NCBI GenBank assembly: GCA_019671005.1
Contig: CM033752.1
Location: forward strand, 26,110,969-26,174,968
Reading direction: 5' to 3'
Length of the DNA stretch: 64,000 bases
Origin: Hibiscus mutabilis
Taxonomy: Eukaryota > Streptophyta > Magnoliopsida > Malvales > Malvaceae
The translations under genes were made by a program, and so were the position numbers. Numbering within the stretch: position 1 is the stretch's first letter; every line of letters starts with the position of its first letter. The notes beneath the pieces are model-generated. The model was not told the origin of the DNA and did not search any database. It saw only the letters and a list, made by a program, of their open reading frames with translations. Shown piece by piece: positions 9,976-22,176 of the stretch.

Positions 9976-11381
9976 TTTCTTCAGAACTCGAGTCGTTCCT
10001 ACGTGGGCAAAATGGAAGTCATTTTTCTAAATAATGGTGGAGAGGGGTCATTTTTCTAAGTATTTATTTAAAAGGGTATATTGATTTAAAAATCCCTATA
10101 AATTATACATGCCTTTTCAGTAGGGGAAATTGTAACATTGATTTTCTCATACTTGGCATGATTAATATGTCAATGACTTGTTTTTAGTTTTCAACAATTT
10201 CTCGGTAATTTTATAGTATATTCTTTGCTTAAGAGTATAAGATTAATTTGAATTTTTGAAAAACATTAATTAAATTTATAATTTTTTACATTCAATTAAG
10301 TCTTTTAATCAATAAATTGAATCAATTGAGTTATTTGATCAACTTTTAGCATTAAATTTTGACAGTTTTTCTTTAAATTTTGTTGTCTCATGATATACTA
10401 CAGTTCTATCATTTGACATTTACAGAGTTTATTTTAAAATATTATATATATATATTAAGTTTTTTAGAATTTTTAAAAAAATGTAAATAAAATAAAAATT
10501 TTGACCATGTCAAGTGGCAACAATGTAACACAACTCGTTATACCAGTTGATTCAACTCGTTAGATTCAACGGTTAACGTTGGTCAAAGAACTTAATTTAT
10601 TCAATGTATTGATTCAAGGTTTTAATAGAATATAAAAAATTCAGACTCTTAATTGATTTTTAAAAAAAATTAAAGAATTTTTTTTGATAAAAAGTTAAAA
10701 AAACTTTCTAAATCTTTAAGTCTATTTTTTCTACATAACATTAATTATGAAATTGACTTGACAGGCTTGCCGGCCGTTGGGTATATTTTATTAGAACTAG
10801 AATGATTGCCAGTTGCACAAGAAATTGTAACATACTTTGAATTAGTTTTAAACGATGGGATTGCATAATTTTTTTTAATAATTTTGAAATATAAAATGGA
10901 TATTTACGGGGAGCATGGTTTGGTAAAACATACTTTACTATTATTATAAATTAGTAAGAAATATTAAAGATAACTTGAACAATATATAGAAATATGGAAT
11001 AACTAGTTTTTTCATATGCGATTATTTACGGGTTATTGCATGTATAAACTAAAATATGTTATGTCATTCTAATATATTTAAATAATTTAAATTGAAGACT
11101 ATAATGATATTATTTTTTAAAAAACTTGATATTTTTAAAAAATCTAAATTAATAAGTTATAAGAATTGAATATTATATATAATGTCATCAAAATTTTAGA
11201 TTTAAAACGATTAAATGACATAATGAGCATGCAAGAGATAAACCAGCTGGAATGTACGTGGACAAAGGGCCAGTAGCGCCCAATGAAAGTGTTATCGTAG
11301 AATGTACGTGAAATAGGGGCAAGTATGCTTTTATTTATGGAAGGTGGCTGGTAATTCAAGGGATTGAGTGTTTACACGGTT
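9976..11381. other. AT-rich intergenic sequence, nothing assigned
   Basis: About 1.4 kb of AT-rich DNA with long A and T runs. Short ORFs here have no recognisable domain. No TE core, RNA gene or clear repeat was seen. Confidence 0.6.
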
Positions 11382-11480
11382 TTTAGTCTGCTGATTGGTG
11401 GTGATTGGATCTCCTATCTTATTTGGTGACTTTTAGTTTGATAATTGGTGGTGTTTTGATCTCCTCTCCTATTTTGGTAT
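11382..11480. repeat. Two-copy ~49-bp tandem duplication
   Basis: TTTTAGT..GATTGGTGGTG and GATCTCCT..CCTATTTTGG recur at 11382 and about 11431. Two diverged copies. Confidence 0.6.
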
Positions 11481-11617
11481 AGTTTCTTATTTGGTTTTAC
11501 TTTGACATTTTGGTGTCTTTTTTGCTTAATTGGAGTAGCTCCCTTATTTGTAATAGAATTATTACCACGAGTATTTTTTTCTTCTTCTCTATTTAGGTGT
11601 AGGAAGGCTTTTAATGA

Positions 11618-11795
11618 GGCTTATGATAGTGAGAGCTTGTATGATTGATTCCCTTAATAAAATCATACTATTGCTGATAAAAAAGGCTCACCCCTTATAT
11701 GTAACGAGGCTCCCTTAGGCTTATGGTAGTGAGAACATCTATGATTGATTCCCTTAATAAAATCATACTATTGCTGATAAAAAAAGGCTCACCCC
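11618..11795. repeat. Two-copy 100-bp tandem duplication
   Basis: GGCTTATGATAGTGAGAGC at 11618 and its copy at 11718 begin units 100 bases apart. Both hold CCCTTAATAAAATCATAC and end in AAAAGGCTCACCCC. Almost identical, so fairly young. Confidence 0.85.
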
Positions 11796-11829
11796 GCAAA
11801 CACTATCTCACCATGGCTCATGGGTGTAT

Positions 11830-12286
11830 AAAGCTCGACACTTCGTGAAAAAAAGGGCTCATCTTGAATTGACTTGTAATTTCACAAACTCGATTCGACT
11901 TGAAAAAAGTTCAAATAAAATTTAAGTAATAAAGTGAAAATTTTAATAACCAGTGGATCAATTTTCAAATTCAAGTCGAGTCCCTCAATTCTACCCGCTA
12001 TATATATCTATCACATATGAAAAACAAATATGAAGAAATATATATTTGTATTGTATATGGTTATAGGAAGCTGTTTAAATTATAACTAATTAGTGTCATG
12101 ACATTATAAATGTTTAGAATTAAATTTGAATAGAATCTCGAACAACTCGACTCGACTTGACTTGAATTTCATAGACTAGATTCGACTTGAAAAATTTTCA
12201 AATAAAGTTTGAGTTATAAAATAAGACTCATCAACTCAACTAACTCAAAAATTGTTTACTCGACTTGATCGAATGTCCACCCCTAT
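11830..12286. mobile_element. Possible hAT-type non-autonomous element remnant
   Basis: Two related stretches of CTCGACTTGA-type sequence (about 11869-12000 and 12145-12285) end in CGAATGTCCACCCCT. That resembles the terminal sequence of common plant hAT-like elements (start AGGGGTG). A matching left end is only weakly visible (CATGGGTGTA near 11818) and I could not fix an 8-bp duplication. Confidence 0.3.
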
Positions 12287-12959
12287 CATCATCCATGACT
12301 CTCATTAGTATAACCTTCATTTAGATATGAAGAAAGTACCACCAACAAGCGTTGGGTGCATTGGTAAGACACGCATACGAGTTCAAGTAAAGGACATTCT
12401 GAATGCTTGATTTTAGTTCAATTAATCTTTAAATTATCAAACCAAACTCAGAGTCTTCCATAGGCAATCCGACAAGAACTAATTAAATCTAAGCTATTAT
12501 ACTCAACAATTATTCTATTAGAGTGGAGCATCTTTAACTAAGAAAGTACATCTCTAATTGCAAATTCTTCAACATCGTTAGCGGCAAAATCAGCATTCAC
12601 ATGTCTTGAAAAGCATTTTACTAATGCCCATTGTTAATCATAGACAATTGCATAATAAGCCACTGCATTTTTCTTTTAAATTTAGTTGCATCAACATTAC
12701 ATTTGTAACATGGTGTTGCAGGTGCTTTCCATCGATGCTCAAAATGCAATTGTGCCCTTGAATAGGGATGGACAGAGGCGTGTTGGGGAAATTGCACCTT
12801 TTGGGAGTTTCAAATTCTTATATATTTCAGAATTTTTTTTGAACAATGACAATTGGATTTTATTAAAAAAATTAGTAGGTATTGCAAATACAATGCACCA
12901 AAAAGAAAAAAAAAATAGGACAATGTTGTAATGAAAGTTCCGGCAATATCAATCGTAGC
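12287..12959. other. Intergenic sequence left of the Tat-like element
   Basis: AT-rich, with no supported gene. GTTGGGTGCATTGGTAAGAC near 12350-12370 recalls a tRNA-like A box, but no convincing B box or poly-A end follows. A short open frame near 12690-12930 has no domain. Confidence 0.5.
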
Positions 12960-15247
12960 TGTAATCACCAAAATTCGTCCGACGCTCCCTTTTCGGTTTT
13001 AAAAATTTCTTTTTCGATTTATTTAATTTTGTTTTGAAAACTCTGGCCCGATTTTGAGATTAGAAATATGGAGTAGCCACCGATCATTTTAAAAAAGGTA
13101 GATCGGACACCAAAATAAAACTAGAGATTAAAAAAATTTGGGCCGGGAGTCGGTTACAGATGGGGAAGGATTAGCACCCCACACTGCCCAAAATTGGTAC
13201 CCAGTCGATTATTTAATATCTTTTGTTATTGGAAATTACGAGTTCGACTAAAATTTAAAATGTGATTCTTAAATGCCGAAATATTGAGAAAACTGCATCC
13301 CTATGAGCCCGTGACACGGTTTCTCGTTTTCTTGGAAAAATTCGAGGAAATCACATCCCTATACGCCCGTGATACGATTTCTCGAGGTTTTTTAAACATT
13401 AATTTAAAATTCAAAATTAATTTCTTTAAAATTATTTTTTGATGATTTAAAAAATACAACATATAAGATGGGAATAAATTAAAATGTATGAACAAATCAC
13501 TAATCATAAAGTAATTAATGAAATAAATAGGCACATATAAAATATATATTAAATACATATATAAAAAGAATAATGTAAAATAATAAAACTATACATGTTA
13601 TAATGTATGTACACATATTTTAAACCATAACATATACGTGTATATATATACATGAAAAAAATATGCTCATAATATTAATTAATACAATATAATAATATAT
13701 GGTGATGTACAAACAATAATACATGCATATAATGATACAATATTTTTTTAAAAAAAAATATAACACATAATAATGCACATAATATAATATAAACAATATA
13801 ACATATAATAATGCACATAATATAATATAAACATATTTTACATACTAAAAATACATACATAATAAATATAATAAATACATATATGTTACAAAACACAATA
13901 TAATATAGCAAAATACATTATAGTAACTAATACAAAAATACATATAAATACTACCATACTACATATAATATAACATATAGCCACAATATAAAAAAGGACT
14001 GAAATGAAAAGTTCAGGAAATAACCACGCTAAAAGACTAATAAAGTAAATTAGAGCACTAAAATTAAATAAAAATAAAATGGTGACTAAATTGAGTAAAA
14101 TGTAAAAGAAAAGTGCGGAAACAAAATAAAAAAGGATGAAAAAGGAGGCGGAAATAAAGTAGAGGGACTGAAAGTGAATTAGCCCATGGTTAAAATAAAA
14201 TGGGATACAAAAAGAAGGACCAGATCTGTAATTAACCCATTTTAAAAAATGCGGATCCTTCTCGGATTACTGGGTCACCGCGCGGGTCGGGCCTCAATGC
14301 GACACCGTTTTGGGTATAGCCGGTTTAAAACCTAAGTGTTCTTTATTTCGAACACAATTAAAACCCTAAAAAACTTTCCCCCATCTCTCTCAACCCGTGG
14401 CGGCCACCTCCTTGCTGTCATCGCGCTGTTCATCGACCGAGTGGCCACGCGGCGAAGATGATGAACAACAGCAGCAAGAATGCCGCGGGTAAGCTTCAGA
14501 CTTTCTTTTTTAGGTTTTGTTTTACAAACTTTTGATTTTAGATTCAAAAATGAAAACAAGAGTTTGATCTAAAAACTGAAAAGCCTTTTTTGATTTTGAG
14601 TTGAAAGAAAAAATACCTTTAATTCAAAAAGTAAACAAAAATTTTCTCGAAAATATCTAAAATATTTTATTACTCCTTTTTTGTTTACAACTTTTTTGAT
14701 CTGAAACTCTCCCATTTTCACAAATTTTTTAGAACCAAAAAGACTCCATTAATTTTTTTCCAGATCTCCCATCCTTTACATTTTTATTTCAATTTTTATA
14801 ACCGATCTAATACAGTAACCTTTCTCTTCTTTTTTTATTTGTTGTAGTAGATATCATGGAGAAATCCCAAAATTTGCGGGATATTGCCGAGTTGGTGGGG
14901 GGGTAGATTAGGGGTATGGGCATGGATTTGGTATAGAGGGTAGGTTTAGGGTTACGTTTAGATTTTTTAGGATTTGAATTGATTTGGGGATTCATTTTAA
15001 TTTAGGGATTTGTTTGGGGGTTTAAGGATGAATTTGGTTTTGGCTGACTGGAGTTCTGGCGGCGGCGGCGGCTTGGTGAAGGTGACAGCGGTGACAGAAG
15101 TAATTTAGGGTTAGGGTTTGTTCTAGGGTAAAGGGTGTTCTGGTAATTTTGGGTTATCAAAGAACCGGGTTGGGTCGAATTAGGATTCGGGTTTGGGCCA
15201 ATGGGTGTTGGATTTGGGTGATGGGTTTTGTAAAATGGGTTATTACA
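12960..15247 (-). mobile_element. 3' LTR of Tat-like element
   Basis: 2288 bp with inverted ends: + strand TGTAATCACC at 12960 and GGGTTATTACA ending 15247. It contains a very AT-rich middle (about 13400-14000) and a GC-richer block with GGCGGC repeats near 15060. Closely matches 23022-25394 but has one copy, not two, of the block starting near 13300. Confidence 0.9.
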
Positions 15248-15262
15248 ACTGCCCCTATTTGC
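15248..15262 (-). other. Polypurine tract of Tat-like element
   Basis: On the minus strand, GCAAATAGGGGCAGT directly precedes the LTR start TGTAATAACCC. A G-rich purine run at this place fits plus-strand priming. Confidence 0.65.
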
Positions 15263-15523
15263 TTATTGTTGTGTAACGACAATAGAGCAAAGACTAAAAA
15301 TGACCTATTTTGTCTGGTCTGACTAAGCTTCTCCTCTTGATACATGTTTTCATTCTTCGGTAGATCTTCTTTCTCTTCAACGCAGGTCTTCTTTCTTGAC
15401 TTGATTGATCTACTTTGTCATTTTTGGGGAAGCAAAATCTTCAAAATAGGGGTTGTCTGTTGGGGAAGCAAAATGAGTTCAACATGCTACGTTAATGATG
15501 ATAAGCTAATACCTAAAGAAAAT

Positions 15524-15668
15524 TTAACCCAACTGCAACACCGGCGAAGAGGCAAGGTTTACAAAATTCGATCCAGCTGTAACACTGACGAAGAGGCAGG
15601 ATCGATGGATGAAAGTTCTAATGTCTGATCCAGCTACAACTCTAACGAAGAGGCAGGATCAGAAGATT
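15524..15668. repeat. ~54-bp degenerate tandem repeat, about 3 copies
   Basis: CAACNCCGGCGAAGAGGCAGG-like units recur at about 15534, 15581 and 15635, linked by GATCCAGCT. The same CAGCTACAACACTGACGAAG module reappears in the 97-bp array at 16488. Confidence 0.7.
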
Positions 15669-15755
15669 GAAAACTTGATTCTCTTTTTTTATTTTTTTGT
15701 ATAGCTTCATCTTTTGTTGAATAGGTGGCCCGCTCTTCAAGAAGATAGGGTCAGT

Positions 15756-16175
15756 CGTTGTAGTTCATTTTCTACTGGATGGGTAACTGCTCCATTGGAA
15801 GTTCAAGGAGAAAAGATATGATGTTGCAGTTCATCTTCTATTGGATGGATGACCTGCGCCATTGGAAGTTCAAGGAGAAATGATCTGATGTTGTAGTTCA
15901 CCTTCTATTGGATGGGTGACCTGCTCCATTGGAAGCTCAAGGAGAAAGGATCTGATGTTGTAGTTCATCTTCTATTGGATGGGTGACCTACTCCATTGGA
16001 AGTTCAAGGAGATAGGATCTGATGTTGTAGTTTCATCTTCTATTGAATGAGTGACTTGCTCCATTGGAAGTTCAAGGAGAAAGGTTCTGATGTTGTAGTT
16101 CATCTTCTATTGGATGGGTGACCTGCTCCTTTGGAAGTTCAAGGAGAAATGATCTAATGTAGTAGTTCATCTATT
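15756..16175. repeat. 67-bp tandem array, about 6 copies
   Basis: CCATTGGAAG marks successive units at 15792, 15859, 15926, 15993, 16061 and (as CCTTTGGAAG) 16128: spacings 67, 67, 67, 68, 67. Each unit has GATGTTGTAGTTCATCTTCT and GGATGGGTGACCTGCTCC. It lies in the 3' untranslated part of the Tat-like element. Confidence 0.93.
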
Positions 16176-16487
16176 CCACATACTTGCGTTGGTACTCATT
16201 CCACTACCACTCCAGGGAGATGAGACTAATGTATCTTCATTTCTATTGTTTTCAATGTCTAAGGCCTCTTTATATTTTGAAAAAGGGTTTTTCCAAGGCG
16301 CCCGTTTGGGTTTTCACCTTGATTTTCATTTTTCTCTTTTTCTCATTTTTTATTAATTTTTTCTTTTTTTTCTTTTTTTTGAATTTCTTCTTTTTTGAGT
16401 TCTTTTTATATTTTTCTTTGATTTTTGATTTTTTGTTTTTTTTCAGCTACAAAATGTAAACTTAAAAGTCAGTAAATTTTAACCAAT
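16176..16487. other. Tat-like 3' region, T-rich spacer
   Basis: Very T-rich (about 16320-16445) on the + strand. It includes one copy of the dispersed module CAAGGCGCCCGTTTGGG followed by TTTTCACC, seen again near 17160, 17400, 18620 and 18830. No coding signal. Confidence 0.6.
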
Positions 16488-16915
16488 CTACCATACCGCC
16501 AAGGAGACAAGGTCTGAAGTTTGTAAGGTTTATTCAGCTACAACACTGACGAAGAGGCAGGACCTAAAGTTTAATTTGATCAGGCTACCATACCGCCGAG
16601 GAGACAAGGTCTGAAGTTCATAAGGTTGATCCAGCTACAACATTGACAAGGAGGCGGGATCTAAAGTTTAATTTGACCAGGCTACCATACTGCCGAGGAG
16701 ACTAGGTCTGAAGTTCATAAGGTTGATCCAGCTACAACACTGATGAAGAGGCAGAATTTGAAGTTTAATTTGACTAGGCTACCATACCGCCGAGGAGACA
16801 AGGTCTGAATTTAATAAGGTTGATCCAGCTATAACACCGACAAAGAGGCAGGATCTGAAGTTTAATTTGACCAGGCTACCATACTATCGAGGAGACAAGG
16901 TATGAAGTTCATAAA
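16488..16915. repeat. 97-bp tandem array, 4.4 copies
   Basis: CTACCATACCGCC marks units at 16488, 16585, 16682, 16779 and 16876, exactly 97 bases apart. Each unit joins GAGGAGACAAGGTCTGAAGT with GATCCAGCTACAAC and GAGGCAGGA. The period is regular but the copies have diverged by point changes, so the array is not brand new. Confidence 0.95.
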
Positions 16916-19900
16916 GTTTTGATTTGATTTGATTTTGATTTTGATTGATTTTTTTTCGTGTCGAGGAGGTTGGACTCTGTCAAAGAGTATCTGCTTCTTT
17001 CTCTTGTGGATACCAAACAATCTTCTTCTTTCTCTTAGGTTCCACTCCTTCATGTCAAAGGCACTGAAACTTGATGGAAGTGATCTTCTTTATTTTCTTT
17101 GTTTCCAAGGCCTCAGTATGGATTTGTGCCTCAAACATTTTCAAAAAGGTTCTTTTCAAGGTGCCCTTTCGGGTTTTCACCTTGTTTTTGATTTTTTTCT
17201 TTTTTCTCTTTTTTAATTTGATTTTGTTTTGTATTAAGGACGCTGAAACTTTTCAGAAGTGATATGCTCCTTCGTGGCAAGGATGCCATACCACTCTTGC
17301 CCCACTCTTTCCTGCCAAGGATGCTGGAAATTGTTGGAGCTTCAAAATGCGTCCCTTTTGGGTTCGTGCTCTAGATATTTCAAAAAGATATTCTTTAAGG
17401 AGCCCTTTTAGGTCTCTGCCTTGATTTTCTTCGATTTCACATTGAGGGATCAATCTCCTTGTGGTTCGGCTTCCTTTTTTGATTAAGGATTTGCCATTTT
17501 TTATTCATTCCTGTTTTTATATATGGAAGAGTATATGCACCTGTTGATGAATGCACCCTATTTTTATGGTGTATGTATACAATTAACTTAAATGCTTGAT
17601 GCAAAAATAAATGTCATATAATGCAATTGACTATAGCTTGACTTTAAAAGAAATGCCCCACGACTATAACTAGTCATATCAGGCCTCTTAGCATTATTCT
17701 CTTTATTACTCAAGTTTTGTTTTGTTGACTAATAAGGTCAATCTTGTCGAATGATGTCCCAACTCTCTCATGTTTGATTGTCTCTTTTGGAAATCGCCTA
17801 TTCTGGCGAGTGTCAACTTTTGAGTGTCTTCTTCTTTTTTTTTCTTGAATCATGAGTTCTATTAAGCTCACTCTTCTAATTTTTTGATGTTTGTGGATAA
17901 CAATGCCCTACTAATGTTCCTGTTCTTCGACCTAATATGCCGAGTTTGCCTTATTTTGGACATTTAGGGTGAGAAAGTTTTAAATGCAAAAACTTGTGAA
18001 GATGAGATTTTTTATGCAAAAATCTTGTGCAGAGTTATGAGAAATAATTAAATTTTTAGAAATATGAAAATTTTAAAATCAAAATTGAGCACTCAAATAT
18101 CAAGTGCAAAAAGTACTTTTTTCTTCAAATTGACAATGAGCAACCTGAATGAAGCATATGTTTAGAGGATAACAAGGGTTGCAGCGACACAAGCACATGT
18201 GAAGTCCTTTCTAGGCTATTAGGCTTCTGAGAGGAACATTTTCTATACCTATTTTCTAACCCATTTAAGTGGCGCTCTTGATCTCAGTAACTCACCATGC
18301 CACATCCTTCCCTCATTTGGTGTCGATCATGCACTTGAAGTTTGACGTTCCTTGAAGAAAGGTTAACCTTTATAGGTAGAATATAGTCTGAAGACAAAAC
18401 TTAGACATCCATATATGATCAAAATGGTCTTTATAGGCTTGTAATGTAAGCTATGGCTCATGGGTATGAAAAAAAGGATATACAAGCCCAAATAAGTGTT
18501 TAAGGGTATCAAAACCAAGGATCATTTCTTCTTGGCGAACTCTCACTTCTGTGCTTGTAGTTTGGATGTTCTTTGATGAAATGCTCTTTTTTTCTTTCAT
18601 TATTTGGATCGCTCTAGACTGCCCATTTTGGGTTTTCACCCTATAGTTCATTTCACTCTTTTGTAGCTCTAGTACATGTAGCCTTTAGCTGATTTGTGTC
18701 TTGGCTCGACATCAATCTGCCAAAATTGGTACAAGCTTCCAATTAAAACCTCTTTCTTGTATTGCTTAATTTGGGTATGCTCACATGGAGTAACCTTTTT
18801 CTTTTATTCCTTGGATTGCTTTAGACTGCCAATTTTTGGGTTTTCACCCTAGAGTTCATTTCTTTTCATCTTTAGAAAAATGTAGTTGTGGACTATTCTG
18901 TAATCCAGACTAGACATTAATTCTTGCCTCTGCTTGAGAGTAACCAATCCTCTTGCTTTTCCTTTATTGCACTTTTTCACTTAACATTTTATTTCTTGAT
19001 TGTTTAAGCCTTTTTGTTGGCAATTTTCAACTTAATTTGGTCAGCTTCTTTGAACATAAACTTTTCTTTCATTGGCCTCTTCTAATGTTTCTCTAACCCT
19101 TGTATTGAATGTATCTGATCTCACTTCTTTCCCTAATTGAAGTGTTATTGTATAGTATGATCAAGATCGGGTGGATTTTATTTGTAAACAAATTTTTTGC
19201 CTTCTTTGCCCTCAGTATGAGGGTGACCTTAGTTTGGGTTTTATTAAAAAGAAACGATCAGGCTCAAAGGGAGACAAAATGGATATTTTCTTATTTGTGA
19301 AAGGAATTGAAGGAATGTCATTCGTCATCTCACATACGGATATCTAAATAGTCTTCAGGGGGTATAAGTTTAGGGTCAACACTCAATTCAAGGACCTTAA
19401 ACAACAAATGCCTGAGAGAAGAATTCACTCGATGTGATCTGCCCATTTCCTGAACACTCGTTTGGCTCCTTCTGTCTACCTAAATAGAACAAAAAATGTC
19501 CACATTTTTAGTATCTTTCCAACATTTGCTTTCTTTTGGACATTAGTTGTTCGAATTTGATCATTGGATTTGAATAAAAGGTACTCTTGAAATTGAAATT
19601 CAAGTACTTGAAAAAAATTATATGTACATATGAATGAAATGTTTTTAAAAAAATCAAAGAATATGAATTGTTTGTCAAATGGGATGTAAAATAAAGTTTA
19701 TTTTATTAAAATAGGTAAACAATAGTTTTGACAAAAGCTCCTCATTTTGTTTTTCTCTCTCTTCTTTTTTTAATTTTTTGAAGGAAACTAAACTCACACA
19801 GTGCATGAAAAAGACATACTTCTCTCGTTCTGAAGTTACAGCCAGTCCAAAAAACTTGCCCCATTTTTCTTCCAACTTCTTTCTAATGTGAACCTTTTCT

Positions 19901-20159
19901 TTTATTCTTTGCTTAGAAGGATCTAATCCTAAAATGATGGGTTTAATTAGACCTAAGTCAAATGTCCCGGGATAAATTACCAAAATCAGTCTATGAATGC
20001 AAATACAATATATGTAATGAACATGTTGCTAAAAGTGCTAAATGCAATAAAGATGCAATGTTGAATGTAAATATGGATGTAGAAAAGAGGTTGATTCTCG
20101 AGCGAACATCCTAGAACAACTTTCATAAAAGGTCATGTTACATCATACATTAGAGTTAC
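16916..20159 (-). other. Tat-like 3' untranslated region, dispersed repeats
   Basis: Non-coding 3.2 kb. A module reading GCCC then TTTTGGGTTTTCACC recurs near 17160-17190, 17400-17425, 18617-18640 and 18826-18855, the last two within a longer shared block GGATTGCTTTAGACTGCC. CTGAAACTTNNNNGAAGTGAT occurs near 17064 and 17249. A 102-codon minus-strand open frame (19675-19983) is charged and matches nothing I know; I treat it as unproven. Confidence 0.6.
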
Positions 20160-20792
20160 TGATAATGTCGAGCTCTAGCACCTAGCTTCTATAACTTTTC
20201 TAGGAGCCTAGCCAGCTACTCGCTTTGTTCTGGGAGTTCATCATTCTGACTCAATTCTGTTGCTGCATTAGCCAAATCTATAACCTGTCGGGCAACTCTT
20301 CATGCTTCATCAATAATATCTTTCATGTAGTTGTCTTTTTCCTTTATCTTCTGTGAAGACTCTTAAAGTTGAAGATACCACTTCTCATTATTTTCTTTCC
20401 AGGCTTTTTTGAGACCATCCACAAGATCTTTGTACATCACTAGAATGTCGTTACGCTCATCCACTTGCTTCTTTAGCTTTTGAACTTCAGCTTGACTATC
20501 ATTTAATTCAGCAGAGATGTCTCCGTGCAAACGTATACACATGTTCAAGGCCTCAATCTTGGCTTGACTACTCCTCAGGTCATCCTTGAGGGCAAGGTAT
20601 TGATTTTCCATTGCTTGTAGATTACATGACAAGGTACTAGTTCGTTCCTCGTTGGCCTTAGAACTCTTTTTCCAGAATTTGGCATCTCTTTTCAGTTCTT
20701 TAATTCCTTCTTTCCATTGATCATGAGTGTCACCCAAACCAACATTTTTTTAAAAGTCAAACGAAGCTCTTCATAGTTGTCTTGCAAGATCT
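20160..20792 (-). pseudogene. Coiled-coil protein region of Tat-like element
   Basis: From 20737 down to 20363, 124 codons are open and rich in heptad-like Leu/Glu/Lys (DTHDQWKEGIKELKRDAKFW, AEVQKLKKQVDERND). After a stop the same type continues to about 20160 (KEKDNYMKDIIDEA, ARLLEKL). Upstream to 20792 the frame holds NELKILQDNYEELR and then shifts. This resembles the coiled-coil end of the accessory ORF I remember from cotton Tat-type elements, where it precedes gag; here it follows the gag knuckles. Function unknown, probably self-assembly. Confidence 0.65.
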
Positions 20793-21239
20793 TCAATTCA
20801 TTTTCAGACAATCAATTTCTTTCTTTGATCCACTAGCTTGAGCGCCGCACCTCAAATGGCTCTTTTCATCTTCTTCAATTTTAGACTTATTTGGCTCCAT
20901 AACTGCTGGGTGAACGATAGTTGAACCATATTGATTTTCTTTCTCGAATTTCCACGTTTTGCACTCCAGGAGGTTCTGAACTTGACGCTTGAAGGTGGTA
21001 CAATTTTCAATTGAATGCCCTCTGATTCTAGCATGATATTCACAACGAGCTTTGGCATTATACCATTTAGGGTACGAAGGTTGTAGAGGTGCGAGTTGAT
21101 ATGGGATCACCAACCTTGCCTCCAACAATTGATGATATAGCTTACGATACGAGATGGTTATAAGATCGAAGGGACCATTGGTTCTTAGCTTTTGGATGCC
21201 GGCCGACGATGACTCAAAAAGCTGAACACTAGAATTCAA
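20793..21239 (-). pseudogene. Tat-like gag, second CHHC knuckle segment
   Basis: 148 open codons on the minus strand. YRKLYHQLLEARLVIPYQ, then PKWYNAKARCEYHARIRGHS and IENC: a Cys-x2-His-x5-His-x4-Cys knuckle typical of plant Tat gag, followed by FKRQVQNLLE. Gag packages element RNA in virus-like particles. The segment is separated by stops or frame changes from the first knuckle (21255-21557) and from the coiled coil that follows. Not a full gene. Confidence 0.75.
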
Positions 21240-21254
21240 ACTCTACCCCAGATA

Positions 21255-21557
21255 CTAGATTATGAGTGTTGGAAATTGGCTCCTCTTCGTGTGCTCTAGT
21301 GCACTATCATTGGTTAGGCTTTTGGAAGCTTTGGGGATTCGTTCTTCAAAACTCAGTAACCCTTCCTCGACAAGGCTTATGACTTTGTTCCTTAGAGCTC
21401 CGCAATTTTCGGTAGTATGACCCGTACCTCCTACATGATAGTTACATCTAGCCTTATTGTCATACCCTTTAGGAAAATGAGGCACTTTTTGCTTGGATTG
21501 GACTGGAATCACAAGACCCTTCTTGACCAGTATTGGGAGCAGATCTGTGTATGCCAT
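21255..21557 (-). pseudogene. Tat-like gag, first CHHC knuckle segment
   Basis: 100 open codons: LLPILVKKGLVIP, PHFPKGYDNKARCNYHVGGT, GHTTENC and LRNKVISLVEEGLLSF. Same Cys-x2-His-x5-His-x4-Cys pattern as the next segment, so the pair is a tandem knuckle module. Upstream coding (21560-21850) is readable only with stops. Confidence 0.75.
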
Positions 21558-21850
21558 CAGAATTTAAAATATAATCTTTTTATCTTTCTCATCTCTGGCT
21601 TTTCTTTGTCTTACCTCCACTCTCTTTGAAATTGAAGCCTTTGCATCTTCGGGTGTCTTAGTGATGTCAATTGCAACGGTGCATCGACCTTTGGGTTTAC
21701 CAGAATCATCTTATTCGGATATAAGGTCTTGATTGGTGGCCATCATGATTTGTCTTTCATTATTTTCGTTATTCTCTCCTTGTACATCCGATTTTTCCTT
21801 TTCACCATATTAGTCATCATACTTATCATTTCGGCCATCTGTCTTTTCAA

Positions 21851-22039
21851 TTATTGCATCTCACTCATCTCGGTATTGGTGTAGGCATAATCTAGTGTGT
21901 CTAGCATGTGAATTTTGGAAGAAAGGCCTCTCATCTCTTCTGCCGTCTTTTCAAGGCATTGCCCTATATCTATGGTTTTGTCTATCTGATCACTTGACTT
22001 TTTCATTATGAAAAGCCTCCTTAATCGTAGATAACTCAT
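21851..22039 (-). pseudogene. Tat-like gag N-terminal segment
   Basis: 62 open codons from an ATG at 22039, including IDIGQCLEKTAEEMRGLSSK and TEMSEMQ; after a stop the sense continues as LKRQMAEMISMMTNMVKRKN. A helical, Met-rich start fits gag N-termini of this lineage. It lies about 960 bases downstream of the primer-binding site, so the leader is long. Confidence 0.5.
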
Positions 22040-22176
22040 GAATCAACACCCTTTTATGTTATGCATATGCAATGCGAAAAAACAAAAACATAGAAAACAG
22101 AAAATTGGTCAGTACATGTATAATAAAAATGAAAACAATAATAAGTATGTAAGTACTAAAGAGTAAATTTGTACAA

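Noticed and set aside
12340..12420. tRNA-like A box, possible SINE
   Set aside because: GTGCATTGGTAAGAC resembles an A box, but no good B box, poly-A tail or target duplication.
12686..12931. 81-codon + strand open frame
   Set aside because: No recognisable motif, low-complexity Lys/Asn end, and no promoter or splice context.
13400..14000. AT-rich block as a possible replication origin or matrix attachment region
   Set aside because: It is ordinary LTR sequence present in both LTRs; no specific motif supports such a role.
14935..15125. TTTAGGG-like runs recalling telomere repeats
   Set aside because: Irregular and repeated in both LTRs of the Tat-like element; no TTTAGGG array.
15344..15628. 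94-codon + strand open frame with tandem repeats
   Set aside because: Antisense to the Tat-like element and made of its 3' repeat units.
19675..19983. 102-codon minus-strand open frame in the Tat-like 3' region
   Set aside because: Charged, matches no family I know, and no sign of conservation; mentioned in the 3' region entry but not called as a gene.
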